Shown: positions 50,501-61,291, counted from the first letter of the stretch. The stretch is 64,000 bases of DNA from CAVTYH01 sp963738835 (GCA_963738835.1 CAVTYH010000003.1:310001-374000), one strand, 5' to 3'. The notes: generated from the sequence alone by a model not told the origin. A program made the numbers and translations.

Positions 50501-52985
50501 AACACCGGTCAGGGTTTTTAAGGTGGGTTTGCCGGTATCGTGAATCAGCACGATGTCGTCCGAGCCATCGCCGTCCAAATCAACGATGCGGGGAGCGTCG
50601 CAAGGCGCGGCATCCAATTCATAAGGGGGCCAGGCTTGTTCGCCGGTGACTGGATCGACGCCGAACATCCGCGTGCCGGCAACGAACACCACAACCGATT
50701 TGCCGCCGACGGTGCACAACTTGGGCTCGTAAGCAAACGGGATTTTTTGGCCATACAGCGGTGGATTTGTGGCGATGGGGGGCTTGGGAGTAGCGGACTG
50801 CGTTGCCGGAAAGCGCCACAGCGATTCACCAGTGCGGCCCGCGGCCGCTTCGAGCCAGGCTTTATTTTCGGCCGCGGTGAAAACCGCCAAAATAACCGGT
50901 GCGCTTTCTTTATCTTTCAGCAGCAGCGGCGTTCCAACGACAACACCTTCGGTGGTTATTCCGCCGGGCGCAGCCTCGGGCGCATCGCCGGGTGGTTTAC
51001 CTCGGAACTCCCACATGACCCGGCCGTCTTTGCCCGACACGGCGATGATCGGTCCACCGATATATCGGTTACCGTGGGACATGTTCGAACGTTCGAGCTC
51101 CGGCCGTGGCGAATTCGTGAACGCCCAAACCAGATCGCCGACGCCGTCGCCGTCGAGGTCCGGGGCCGGGCGCATCAGCCGCGGCGGAGGTTGTTCGTTG
51201 TCGTTCGGAAATTCTCGCCAAAAATTCAGAAGACTATACCATCGATTCACACGATTCTGAGCATCTTTTGCTTTCGGCTGAATGACCGCTTCCAGAGTCT
51301 TGTTTTCCACGGACGGACTCAAATTGACTTCCCAGACCAACTTGCCGGTTGTGAGGGAGATGCGGCACATGGTGGCCGGTTGGTTCGATCCGGCGGGTAC
51401 CACAATGACTTCCGGGCCCTGGCCTAAATCGACAATTTCGCCGGCCCAGGGGGACCAAACTTCGACCGGCTGGCCTAGCTCGGGGCTGCTCAAACCGATG
51501 TTGAACAATTGCTGTGCACCGCGCTGAACTTCAAACAGAAACGTCTCGCTCATCTGGCCCGATCCGGAGAGCAGCAGTTGATAAGGTCCCTCCGGCAGCG
51601 AGACCGGATTGTCGGTTGGCAAACGAAAAGCCGACAGCGCCGGTTCGCCATGTTCATCCAACACTTCGGCCAGCAAACCCGGCGTGTCGGTTTCCAAGCG
51701 AAGCTGCCCCAGCAGCGATTGCTGGTGCCATTGCCAACCAAGGATGCCGGCCAACATCAACACCACTGCGGCTGCCGCGGCCAACGCCCCGATGAATACG
51801 CTTCGCTTCTGCTTGCGCACCCAGCGCGTGGCACGCTCCACTACGCCAACGGGTCGGGCGACGATCGGTTCGTCGTGCAAAAAGCGGCTCAAATCTTCCG
51901 CCAGTTCCGCGGCAATGGCGTAGCGGCTGCGCGGTTCTTTTTCCAAACATTTCAGGCAAATCGTTTCCAAGTCTTTCGTGACCGCGGGATTTAATAGCCG
52001 CGGCGATGCCGGATCGGCGAAGCGGACTTGGGTGAGCGTATCGACTGGACTGGCCGCTTGAAACGGCGGGCGGCCTGTGAGTGTCGCATAGAGAATCGCC
52101 CCCAGCGAGTAGACGTCGGATGCCGGACCGATTTCACTGGCAGCGCAGGCAGCCTGTTCCGGAGGCATGTAACTGGGTGTACCCAGGATTTGTCCGGTCG
52201 CGGTCAATTCGGAATCGCCCCCCAGACGTTTCGCCAGTCCAAAGTCGGTGACGCGCGGTTTGCCTTCAGAATCCAAGAGAATGTTGGAAGGCTTCAAATC
52301 GCGATGAACGATGCCTTGCTCGTGGGCATATTGCACGGCCAACGCCACCGCGCGCAATATCTCGGCTGCCGTGCGCGGCGGCAGCGGACCGGTTGCCAGC
52401 CGTTCCAACAGGCTTTGCCCGTCCACATATCCCATCGAGAAGTAATGCTGCCCGTCGTGCTCGCCCACTTCGTGGATAGGCACGATGCCTGAATGATCAA
52501 GCCTGGCGGCGGCTTGCGCTTCGCTGTGGAAGCGAGCCACTTCGGCGGGCGAGGCCAATTGACCAGCCAAAATCATCTTTACCGCCACGATACGGTCGAG
52601 CCTCGCTTGCCGGGCTTTATAAACCACGCCCATGCCACCACGAGCGATTTCGTCCAGCAATTCGTAGTCGCCAAAGTAGCGGATGCGTCGCAGTGGAGGC
52701 CGACTGGAGTCTGGCGCCGTTAACAAGCCAGATGTTGCGTCGTTGCTGGAGGAATCTGTTTGGAGATGCGCGGCCGTGGTCTCGAATTGCATCGCCTTTG
52801 CGGCGCGACGATGCTTGATCTTGATCGGCAAAGAACGCCGCCAGTTCGCCCGCCAATTGAGGATGTTGTTGCAAGAGCGCTGAGCGGTCTGGGAACTGGC
52901 CGTCATCAATCGCTTCCAAATAGTCGCGAATAACTTCGTGCAAAACGGCATCATGGGCGGCGGAATCGTCAAGGTTTGATGACAT
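47531..52985 (-). CDS. Giant Ser/Thr protein kinase with FG-GAP/PQQ-like propeller and C-terminal membrane domain (about 4 frame breaks)
   Basis: N terminus MSSNLDDSAAHDAVLHEVIRD with LEAIDDGQFPDRSALLQQHP, break near 52810, kinase domain (IARGGMGVVYKARQ, VAVKMIL, HRDLKPSN, DFGLAKR, GTPSYMPPEQAAC, CLEKEPRSRYAIAAELAEDL), helix SVFIGALAAAAAVVLMLAGI, then about 1,100 residues of repeats with DLDGDGVGDLVW, DLDGDGSDDIVL, DIDGDGVRDVIM and similar calcium-binding-like loops typical of FG-GAP/PQQ propellers. Breaks near 49330, 48540 and 48230 lead to a C-terminal part with four or five membrane helices (FVLPELLESLAVAFIPLWLV onward) to 47531. About 1,800 residues. The propeller should be extracytoplasmic and the kinase cytosolic. 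The sigma factor gene ends 3 bases upstream. Confidence 0.85.
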
Positions 52986-52988
52986 TGG

Positions 52989-53556
52989 TCATTCCCATTC
53001 GTGCAATTGCTTGCGTAGATTTTTCAGTCCTCGATGCAACAATCCAGCCACCGCCGCGTGCGTGCAACACAATTCTCCGGCGATTTCCGCCAACGACCGG
53101 CCATACCAATGACGCAGCAACACGGCTTCGCGCGTGCGCAATGGGCAATTCCACCGGCACCGTTGCCAAATGCACCGCCCGCTCACTTTGCTGGGCTTGC
53201 TGGCTGGGGGACGATTCACCAGAAGCCAACCAGTTTGCCAGACATTGCGAAGACCTTTCCAGCGACGCTTCCAAAGACCGCTCCCGAGTTGTGTCTCGCT
53301 TGGCACGACCCAAATCGCGCCGCACATTGGCCAAGTTCCGAGCTAGAATTTGCCGCAGCCAAGCCGCGCTGGGCCGCGGTTTGACCGCGAAATTGGTTCT
53401 CGTCGCGGTGAGCCTCCAGCAACGTCTGTTGGACTACATCAGAAGCGTCGAGCTTGGCCTGATACTTTCCATCCAAACCCAGACGGGCCAAGAGCAGTAA
53501 ATAGCTCCGGAATACCTCCAATCGATCGGCGGATGGCTGTTGGGCGGCACGGACAT
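52989..53556 (-). CDS. ECF-type RNA polymerase sigma factor (about 2-3 frame breaks)
   Basis: Region 2 reads ADRLEVFRSYLLLLARLGLD, KLDASDVVQQTLLEAHRDENQFRG; after a break near 53335 LARNLANVRRDLGRAKRD and SLEASLERSSQ; after another near 53160 region 4 reads TREAVLLRHWYGRSLAEIAGEL and THAAVAGLLHRGLKNLRKQLHEWE to the stop at 52989. This fits the planctomycete ECF group encoded next to Ser/Thr kinases, where phosphorylation is thought to control the sigma factor. The start is uncertain; the ATG at 53556 is plausible. The kinase start is 3 bases after the stop. Confidence 0.85.
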
Positions 53557-53802
53557 AGGATCGTCCTATTATCCATTGGCACCGCGGCAATTGGTATTGA
53601 GCCACAGGAACCGTCGATTTTGTTGAGAAATGATCGGAAAGTGACTGGCGACAGGCAATTTGCTTATACTTCAGCATCGCGGTTGGGAACCCACCGAATT
53701 GGCACTGGTGAGCTGTAGTTGACGGGGCTATCGCGGTGGCTACCCACTCGATCCCAGTTGTGGCACTCCGAGTATCGGAGTGCACTTCCTGAAACGCTTA
53801 CC

Positions 53803-54066
53803 ATGTTTGCAGTCTTAGGTTGGATCGTCTTCGGCCTCGTTATTGGTCTCATCGCCCGGGCCATCATGCCCGGTGCGCAGCCCATGGGTTTCATCCTGAC
53901 TGCATTGTTGGGCATCGCCGGCTCGTTCGTAGGTGGCTGGTTGGGCACATTTCTCTCCGGCACTGGCGGCAAGCCCGACTTGCATCAAGCCGCCGGCTGG
54001 ATTGGATCGATTATCGGCGCGCTGATTCTTCTGTTCGGCTATGGAATGATCAGCCGGCGAGCCTAG
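53803..54066 (+). CDS. GlsB/YeaQ/YmgE-family stress-response membrane protein
   Basis: 87 residues, intact: MFAVLGWIVFGLVIGLIARAIMPG, GFILTALLGIAGSFVGGWLG and AGWIGSIIGALILLFGYGMI form three transmembrane segments with the family's glycine-rich turns. These transglycosylase-associated proteins are induced under stress; their molecular role is unclear. It has its own intergenic region and is divergent from the sigma-factor gene. Confidence 0.92.
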   Translation: MFAVLGWIVFGLVIGLIARAIMPGAQPMGFILTALLGIAGSFVGGWLGTFLSGTGGKPDLHQAAGWIGSIIGALILLFGYGMISRRA

Positions 54067-54120
54067 TGTCACGTAATCGAATCTCACCGAGAACCGAAGT
54101 CCCTTTTTGATCGCTCTCCC

Positions 54121-54327
54121 AATTGCGGTCCACCTTCGGCAGGAAAAGTGGACCAATCCATCCAATACGAGCTCTGCTTCGAGGTGTCAGGCCACGACAA
54201 CAACTTCTTGGATGAACTTCGGATTGGATCGATCTACTCTGCAGTGACCATCCCCGAACCCGCGACATTGGTGCTGCTGGTGTTTACGACGATTGGCTGG
54301 TGTCTCTGGCGAGGCCGGCCCGCATAG
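54121..54327 (+). pseudogene. PEP-CTERM sorting-signal protein, C-terminal remnant
   Basis: An open reading, too short and start-less for a gene, ends IPEPATLVLLVFTTIGWCLW and RGRPA: the PEP motif, a hydrophobic helix and a basic end, which together are the exosortase sorting signal. Upstream residues (ELCFEVSGHDNNFLDELRIG) look like the usual lectin-like domain end of such proteins. The rest of the gene is absent. Confidence 0.7.
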
Positions 54328-54999
54328 AAAGAAGCAACAACTCATCAACGCGTGACACACGCCAACGCTTCACCGTTGTTTGGGACTCTGGCTGATGCTG
54401 AGTTCAGCGGCTCCGGCGCGCGTCGGTCAGGTCGACCGAGGTAATTAGCAAACCACCGGCAGGTCGCACGATCCAGTCTCGTTTAGACCGTCCCGAAATT
54501 CCGACGCCGCGGGTGTAAAACGCACTCGTGCGTCTGGCTCTTCGTCGCGAAACCACTCAAATCGAAGGCCCGCGCGCAGCTGTTATTGATGTGGTAATAG
54601 AAGTACTGGTCGATGCCGTACCAATATGCCGTTGCGCCGCTGGCTGGGACGCTGCCGTAGTCGTAAGGGCTACGAACGAACCTGCGAATCAAGTCACTGA
54701 ATTGCTCAGATCTCCATGATCAACCTTATGCCACATCGCCTCGTACGCCTCAAAAAGAGCCCAGGTGTCAAACGAGTTTTCTCCGACTTCGGAATGGTGC
54801 AAACGTCGCCTACCGAGTTTCGATGGAGCAACTTGCCCAGACGAAAAGACCGTTTGGATGCCCCGATTAGATTATATCAAAAGCCGCCAGCCGAGTTGAC
54901 CGGTGAATTCGGCGAGCGATAGTTAATATGTAATATGTAATTTGTCGAGCGAGTCGCTACTACCGCGAAGAATGACTAATTTGCCCTGCACGTTTCGCC
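54328..54999. other. Intergenic region without supported gene
   Basis: The minus frame at 54483-54692 (SPYDYGSVPASGATAYWYGI) is mildly protein-like, tyrosine-rich, but has no support. Nothing else recognised. Confidence 0.35.
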
Positions 55000-55791
55000 A
55001 TGTTGCAGCAGATCCTCAAATTGCTCGGAATCGCCTCCTCTGACACGTACCGTCGCGCCCAACCCTTGATTCTCGTCAACGGTTTAGCGGAACAAGGTGA
55101 GAGTTGGTATCTGAACCGAAACGTATGGCAAAAGTACTATGACGTGCATGCGCCAGGAGTTCTCGTTTATGACGGCGAAGTCATGCAGGAGCGGCTGGCC
55201 AGACAGGAGCCCATTAACATCGACTTCTTGACCGATCGCCTCGAAGAGTACTTGGATCGCTTCGTGCAGTCCCCTCCGTATCACCTGGTAGCGAGTAGTC
55301 TGGGTGCACAGATCTCGGTCGAGTATGCGGCTCGCCATCAAGAGAAAGTTGGCAAGCTCGTATTGTTGTGCCCTTCCGGAATTGGCCTGCTCGAGCGATT
55401 CCCCGTCATGGAGGGGGCGCGGTCCAAGAACTACCAAGGGTTGGTCGAAAGCACGTTTTTCGATCGTCGTCGCGCCAGTGGGCGAATTGTGAAATACTAC
55501 GAGCAGAAGTTTGCCAGCAAGCCTTGGCGACGAGCCCTGTTTGAAACGGTTCGTGGCACGAAGAGCCATTCGGTGCGGGACAAGTTGAGACAGTTTGATC
55601 GACCAACGCTGGTGATTTGTGGCCGCGAAGACCGCATTGTCGATCCGCATGAGGTGTATGAGGCGGTTAAGGACATTCCAAACTACCGATTCGTGATGGT
55701 TCCAAAGTGTGGCCACGCGCCGCAGCTGGAATGTTCGAGGTCGATCAATCGCTTGGTGGTCGATTTCTTGAGCTGCGTCGCGCCTGCGTGA
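55000..55791 (+). CDS. Alpha/beta-hydrolase
   Basis: 263 residues, intact. Strand-turn LILVNGLAEQGESWYLN, nucleophile elbow YHLVASSLGAQISVEYAARH (A-S-S-L-G, where the usual first glycine is alanine), acid LVICGREDRIVDPHEVYEA and histidine MVPKCGHAPQLECSRSIN make a full Ser-Asp-His triad. Esterases, lipases and C-C hydrolases share this fold, so the substrate is unknown. No signal peptide. It stands alone, upstream of the peroxidase cluster by about 200 bases. Confidence 0.85.
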   Translation: MLQQILKLLGIASSDTYRRAQPLILVNGLAEQGESWYLNRNVWQKYYDVHAPGVLVYDGEVMQERLARQEPINIDFLTDRLEEYLDRFVQSPPYHLVASSLGAQISVEYAARHQEKVGKLVLLCPSGIGLLERFPVMEGARSKNYQGLVESTFFDRRRASGRIVKYYEQKFASKPWRRALFETVRGTKSHSVRDKLRQFDRPTLVICGREDRIVDPHEVYEAVKDIPNYRFVMVPKCGHAPQLECSRSINRLVVDFLSCVAPA

Positions 55792-55991
55792 AACCGGCAG
55801 CCCCTTTTCATTTCGGCCGACGAAGTGTCGTTCGAACCCGCAACATGTTAGACTTCAGCCGACGGCTACAGCTGTCGTGAATCGAAACACGTCGTCGCTT
55901 TTCAGTTCATGAACTTGGCGGATAATCTCAGTCGCCAGGATTTCAGATCACTTTGCCCGATCACCAGTCTGTCGCAGACGGGAAGTTGTTC

Positions 55992-56433
55992 ATGCTGACC
56001 GAGACAATTGCGCGAGGCTGGGAGAATCTCGTAGGCCGCTTGGGCGGGCCGATGAGTTTTCGTTTATTTGATTCAGCCGGCGGTGGCGGTTGTCTTTGCC
56101 ATTCGCGCCGGCATAAGGGATGCTCGAGAAAACAAGCCGACGTTTCTGGGATGTGCAATCTCGAATCCCGGTTCGTGGCGGGCGCGGATGCGACAGTCAT
56201 GGAAGGACGTGGGGACAGTCTTTATCGTCGCGTTGATCTTGGACTCGATCTACCAGGTCGTCGTGCATTCTGGAATCTTCGCGTTGGAATTGTTGATCAC
56301 GGCGACAGTCTTGGCGCTGGTTCCGTATATGGTCTTGCGCGATCTTGTCTCGCGTGATCGCGAGATGGGCTGGGGTCGGGAAACATACCGATCGTTCGAT
56401 AACAAACGACAAAGAATCACAAATGTAAGTTAA
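55992..56433 (+). CDS. Conserved inner-membrane protein (1 frame break)
   Basis: MLTETIARGWENLVGRLGGPMSFRL, a break near 56066, then IQPAVAVVFAIRAGIRDARENKP, WKDVGTVFIVALILDSIYQVVV and LELLITATVLALVPYMVLRDLV: about 147 residues with three transmembrane segments. I know this family as hypothetical proteins in soil bacteria and planctomycetes. It heads the peroxidase cluster (31 bases to the next gene), so a role linked to it is possible. Confidence 0.7.
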
Positions 56434-56464
56434 ACAATACTCTCACGCAGAAAGGCTCACGAAC

Positions 56465-57035
56465 ATGCCAAACGCCTCGAAACAAGACTGGACGAAACCC
56501 GCGGCGATGGCGATTCCGAAAGGGGGTTTTGACAAGGACAAGCGCAGAACAGGGCCGCTATGGCCCGATCTTTCCCAAGACGCCGGCGTGCTATGGGTTC
56601 TCGATCCTGGCGAAGATCATCCCCGGCCGGGAGGAGGTCTTCTACGAGTATGCTCGCAACATCGAGAAGGCAGTGGCCGGGCAGCCGGACGTTCTCGCCG
56701 TGCTCAAGCTGCACTATCTTCGCTGGGTGCTCTTCCCGATCAAGGGCGAGACCTATTTCATGTATCAGGGCATCTTCGATACCGACTTCGACAAGTACAC
56801 CGAGGATGCGGTGGCGATTTTCGCCATTTCGGGGCTCAATACGGTCTTTGAAAACCTCGAAGGTTTTCCAGCGGACTGGAAGACCAACGCCCCGGCGTTC
56901 ATCAAGTTCGTCCGCGAGCATCATTGCCCGAGTTTCCTTGAATACGGCGAGTACCCGTACGTGAGCGCGGACGAGATCAAGAAGGCACTCAAGCTCAAGG
57001 CGGCGTTTTCAGATATGCTCGACCAGATGCAATGA
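56465..57035 (+). CDS. Hypothetical protein of the DyP-peroxidase cluster (1 frame break)
   Basis: MPNASKQDWTKPAAMAIPKGGFD, a break near 56550, then YGPIFPKTPACYGFSILAKIIPG, REEVFYEYARNIEKAVAG, LKLHYLRWVLFPIKGETYFMYQGIFDTDFDK and a C-terminal helical end. About 188 residues. The middle (heme-protein-like alternating helices and strands) resembles ferredoxin-like dimeric alpha+beta barrel proteins, the fold also found in DyP peroxidases, but this is a structural guess. Located 60 bases before the DyP gene on the same strand. Confidence 0.6.
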
Positions 57036-57095
57036 CATGCGCCATTTGGCTGCGTCTTCCGCTCGTCGACCAGCTACAACAACAGGGAGTCTGCT

Positions 57096-58487
57096 GTGCT
57101 CGAGTTTGACGACATTCAACACATCCTGCTGACCCGTGCTCCAGCGCTTACTGGGCGATATGAGTTTCTCTCATTTCGTCAAGCGGCGGGCGGACGCAAG
57201 TGGCTAGCGGCCATCTTGGAAAAGGTGCAGTCGGCCGCAGCGATGCGGGCTTCGGTCGACAAGCGAGAATCGCTGGGTGACGGTGGCCTTCACCTGGAAC
57301 GGGTTGCGGGCGCTTGGCGTGGACGATGCTTCGCTGGCCACATTTCCTGAAGAGTTCAAGCAGGGAATGGTCGCCCGTGCCCAGATGCTCGGCGACACCG
57401 GAGAGAACCATCCAGATCACTGGGTCGGAGAACTGGCCAGCCCAGACTTGCACGCGATCGTGATTCTGTTCGCCCGCGACGCAGCGGAGAAAGCACGAGC
57501 GCAGTCGGAACACGAAAAACTTGTCGCACGATGCGAGGGTGTCGAAGTGCTCTCGTCGTTGGACTTGAAGGCGACACCGCCATTTGATCACGCCCACGAT
57601 CACTTCGGCTATCGCGACCGGCTATCGCAGCCGGCGATCGAAGGGAGCGGCGACGAACCGACCCCCGGCTCCGGCGCGCCGCTCAAGCCAGGTGAGTTCA
57701 TCCTCGGCTACCCGGACGAAGACGGCCCTGCCGCCAACCTGCCGCAGCCGGAAGTGCTCGCACGCAATGGCAGCTTCATGGCTTACCGGCGGTTAGCAAG
57801 AGCACGTGGCTCGGTTTCGCGACTTCCTCCGCGCAGAATGGCAACACTCCTGAGGAGCAGGAACTCATCGCCGCGAAACTGATGGGTCGTTGGCGGAGCG
57901 GTGCGCCGCTCGTGCTCGCGCCGGACAAGGACGATCCCGAGTTGGGCGCCGACCCGCAGCGAAACAATAACTTCAATTACAAGGAGATGGACCCGCTCGG
58001 CTATGCGGTTCCGTTGGGCTCGCACATGCGGCGGATGAATCCGCGTGACACGGCCGCGAACATGAACCGCCGCCGCATGATCCGCCGCGGAGCCACCTAC
58101 GGCCCGCATCTGCCCGAGGGCGCGCCCGATGACGGCGTGGAGCGGGGAATTGCCGCGTTTGTGATCTGTGCGAGCCTGATTCGTCAGTTCGAGTTCGCCC
58201 AAAACGTGTGGGTGAACGACCGCAACTTTCACGAACTCGGCAACGAACGAGACCCAATCATCGGCAACCAGGACGGCACGCTGGAGTTCAAGATTCCGAA
58301 GCGGCCGATCCGCAAGACGATCAAGGGTCTGCCGGCATTCACGACGGTTCGTGGCGGTGCATATTTTTTTCTTCCAGGGCTCAAGGCACTTCGTTACCTC
58401 GCAGGACTAGGAAGTCGTGAGATTCCAGTCGAGCTGAGAACAACTCCAGACAGACGGCTTACGACTTTAGGTACGGAATGTGGATGA
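57096..58487 (+). CDS. DyP-type heme peroxidase (about 3 frame breaks)
   Basis: GTG start with GGGAG upstream. Order: LEFDDIQHILLTRAP and YEFLSFRQAAGG; break near 57262; VTVAFTWNGLRALGVD; HFGYRDRLSQPAIEG, the distal GxxDG region (aspartate kept, last glycine read as arginine); PGEFILGYPDEDG; breaks near 57790 and 57840; MGRWRSGAPLVLAPD; GSHMRRMNPRD with the expected proximal histidine; RRMIRRGATYG; and EFAQNVWVND, FHELGNERDPIIGNQDG. DyP enzymes oxidise dyes and phenols with hydrogen peroxide; intracellular types may act on lignin-like or porphyrin substrates. No Tat signal is seen, so cytosolic. It overlaps the next gene by 8 bases. Confidence 0.83.
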
Positions 58488-59898
58488 ACGGGATGTGATC
58501 GATGTCATCGTCATTGGCGCGGGACCGGCCGGGGTGGTCGCGGCATTGCGCTCTGCGGACTTGGGTGCTCGCACGGCGCTGGTCACGCGAGACGAGTTCG
58601 GCGGCATGGCGGCCAATGACGGACCCGTTCCCGTACGAACGCTGGCTCACGCAGCGCGGCTGATCCGCGAGGCGCGACAGCTCGGGCAATACGGCATTGC
58701 GGTGAGCGAGCCGGTGCTAGACTATTCCGCGGCTGCTCGCGCGCGTCCGCGAGGTCGTCCACGACGTGCGTGCTCATTCCACATGGCGCGAGCAGATCGA
58801 TGCGCTGGGCGTGTCCGTGTACGAACACGCCGGCGCTGCGCGATTCGTCGATCCACACACAATCGAAACGGCGACCGGGCTGCGGCTGCGGGCGGAGAAA
58901 TTCATCCTTTGCACGGGCGGAATCAGTCGGCGGCTCGACGTCCCCGGATTCGAGTTCACGAACACGCACAGCGATGCCTGGAGCCTGACCTCCGTGCCGG
59001 CATCGATGCTGGTGATTGGCGGCGGCGCTACCGGGGCGCAGGTGGCTTCGGTCTTCAACGCGTTTGGCTCGCGAGTGCAGCTTTTCCATCGCGGCCCGCG
59101 AATTCTGCCGACGGAAGATGAAGATATTTCGGCGGCCGTCGCCTCCGCGTTTCGCAGCAGCGGGATCGCAGTTCATGAAAACTTCGGCGAGATCGAATCA
59201 TTCGAGAAAACGCCAAGCGGCGTGCGCATGAACTACTCACCAGGACGGCGATCGCAACAGTGCGGAGGCGTCGCTCGCGGTCGATGGCTGTCGGTTGGCA
59301 GGCGAACACGGCCGAGCTGAATCTCGCGGTGACGGGCGCCAAGATCGATGCCCGGGGCTTTGTGCTCGTCGATCCGTACCTGCAAACGACCGCGCCGCAC
59401 ATTTTTGCCGCTGGCGATGTCACCGGTCGATTGCTGCTCGTTCCACCGGCGATTCAGGACGGCTTCGTGGCAGCGACGAACGCGGTCCGCGGCCCGACGA
59501 TGACTTTGGGCGAAGCAGTGAACCCGATTGGCAGCTTCACGGACCCGGAATACGCGCAGGTGGGTCTGACCGAAGCGCAAGCCCGAGCGGCGCACGATGT
59601 CGTGACCTCCACGATCCACTTCGATGCGACCACGCGCACGATTATCGACGGTCGCACGTTCGGCTTTTGCAAACTGATCGTCGACCGCGCGACGCGCAAG
59701 ATTCTCGGTTGTCACGTCGTCGGCGAACGGGCGGTCGAGATCACGCAGGTCGCGGCAATAGCTATCACTGCCGGAATGCGAGTCGACGAGCTGGCTCACG
59801 TTCCACTTTCGTTTCCAACGTACGCAGGCATTCTTGGCCGCGTGGCGGCCAGCGTGACGCGACAACTCAACCTGCCAGACTATTGGCAAACTCCCTGA
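58480..59898 (+). CDS. FAD-dependent pyridine-nucleotide oxidoreductase lacking redox cysteines (about 2 frame breaks)
   Basis: FAD-binding DVIVIGAGPAGVVAAL; where dihydrolipoamide/mercuric reductases have the CxxxxC redox pair this protein reads GGMAANDGPVPVRTLAH, with no cysteine. Then LVIGGGATGAQVASVFNAFGS (NAD(P)H site), FAAGDVTGRLLLVPPAIQDGFVAA (second FAD site) and the dimerisation domain YAQVGLTEAQARAAHDVV to 59898. Breaks near 58740 and 59240. Loss of the disulfide implies direct hydride transfer to a different acceptor. Stop-start overlap with the DyP gene implies that the two work together, possibly with the flavoprotein supplying electrons or peroxide. Confidence 0.83.
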
Positions 59899-59934
59899 GA
59901 GTACACCAAACATTCCAATATCGAAAGGCAACAA

Positions 59935-60943
59935 ATGGCCACAGCTGCCCGCACCTACAACCAAGACCACGTCGCCCGAAAACACACGCCCGGCAAACGC
60001 CGCGTGAGCATCTACTGGACCTGGAGCTATCCGTGGGAGACGAACCGCGACCTCACCGAATTGGATAATCGGTTTTCCACGATGACCGAAGTTCGCCGAG
60101 TTGCGTGGCCGGAATTTGAAGCATCCGAGTGGGACAAGATGAATTTCTTGCAAGGCATCGCTGGCACGTTGGAGCTGTTCCATCGGTCGTCGCTTTCATT
60201 TCAGCAAATCGTCGGCGAGGCGACCGGACATCCCGTCGCTGTGTTCCAGCGTATTGATCAGGCCGGCTACAAGCTGCCGATCGACGAACGCGTGCTGGCC
60301 GACACGGATACGCTTTTGGTATTTGGCCTGGACCACCTCGTCGCCGAACAGGAAGCCGAGCCGGCCGAAATCGAGGCGATTCGCGAGTGGCTCAAACGCG
60401 AAGGAACATGCCTGCTGCTTGCCCCGCACCACGACGTCGGCTTCACAGGCGACTCGAAGCAGCGGCAGATGGAATATCGCCACCACGGCGACGAACTCGT
60501 GCCACGCCAGCAGCGATTCAGCCAGTACACACGCTCGCTGATGAAGGCGCTCAACGTTCCGGTCATCAATCAATGGGGGCTTCGTCCTGCAGTCGTGAAG
60601 GGGACGAAGGAAATTGCACCGCTGACCACGTTCCGCGACCTCGACAAGGTGGGATTGCTGAACAACGTCACCACATTCAATTTTCACTTGCACTTGCCGC
60701 ACTACGAAATTACACCAGGACGCCAAGTCGGTGCATGTCTTGGCGCGGCAGCTCATCGACCCCGATCGTCCGCATCCCTTCACAGCCGCTGGCAACAAGG
60801 AGTTCAATTGCCTGCTCTGGATGCCGCCGACCGAACAACGAGCCGGAGACATCCTGCTCATCGACTCCACCCACTTCACCACGCTGTTCGGTGGCACGGA
60901 CAGCCTAGCGAACCTTTGGCGAAATCTGGCTTTAATGAAATGA
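59935..60943 (+). CDS. Hypothetical protein closing the peroxidase cluster (1 frame break)
   Basis: GAAAGG precedes MATAARTYNQDHVARKHTPG. Blocks: RRVSIYWTWSYPWETNRDL, LLVFGLDHLVAEQEAEPAEIEAIREWL, TCLLLAPHHDVGFTG and FNFHLHLPHYEIT; a break near 60715 leads to VHVLARQLIDPDRPHPF, FNCLLWMPPTEQRAGDILLID and TDSLANLWRNLALMK to 60943. About 336 residues. The LLVFGLDH...LLLAPHHDVG pattern resembles ThuA/GATase-like Rossmann domains, weakly. Same strand and close spacing (36 bases) tie it to the cluster. Confidence 0.6.
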
Positions 60944-61056
60944 GTGTAGAGAAGCTACAGATGACCCAGTGGACCTTGAGCTACTTTGGGCAGCGCGCTC
61001 ATAGGTTACTTGAGTTTTTGAGATTCCAAGCAAACCACCGTTACTGACTCGCACGG

Positions 61057-61172
61057 CGATTCTCGATAACTTATACGTTTGACGACACGGCCACCGCGTG
61101 CCGAGAAAAGTCATCTGTTTTCTAGGAATGGCGCCTTGAGCAGTTTTTACCTGCCGGATTCCCCGGCAAACG
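61057..61172 (+). repeat. Dispersed repeat B, copy 2
   Basis: Aligns with 37682-37795 over its whole length with about 70 percent identical bases by eye; shared blocks TACGTTTGACG, GCGTGCCG, TGTTTTCT, AATGG and TGAGCAG. It lies between the peroxidase cluster and the convergent patatin gene. Confidence 0.65.
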
Positions 61173-61291
61173 TGCCATGTTGCGTCGGACCACAACCACA
61201 ACAGATCGGATATTTTTTTGGCCGCATCATTCCAATTCGACAACGGAGCACCAATGTTCTCAAGGTAGCGCGCATGCCGCTTATCGATAGC

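Noticed and set aside
50540..51427. 295-residue plus-strand open frame
   Set aside because: Antisense to the repeat domain of the giant kinase; composition is arginine-rich and without family sequence.
59233..60183. 316-residue minus-strand open frame
   Set aside because: Antisense to the flavoprotein C terminus and to the following hypothetical gene, both of which carry good family sequence.
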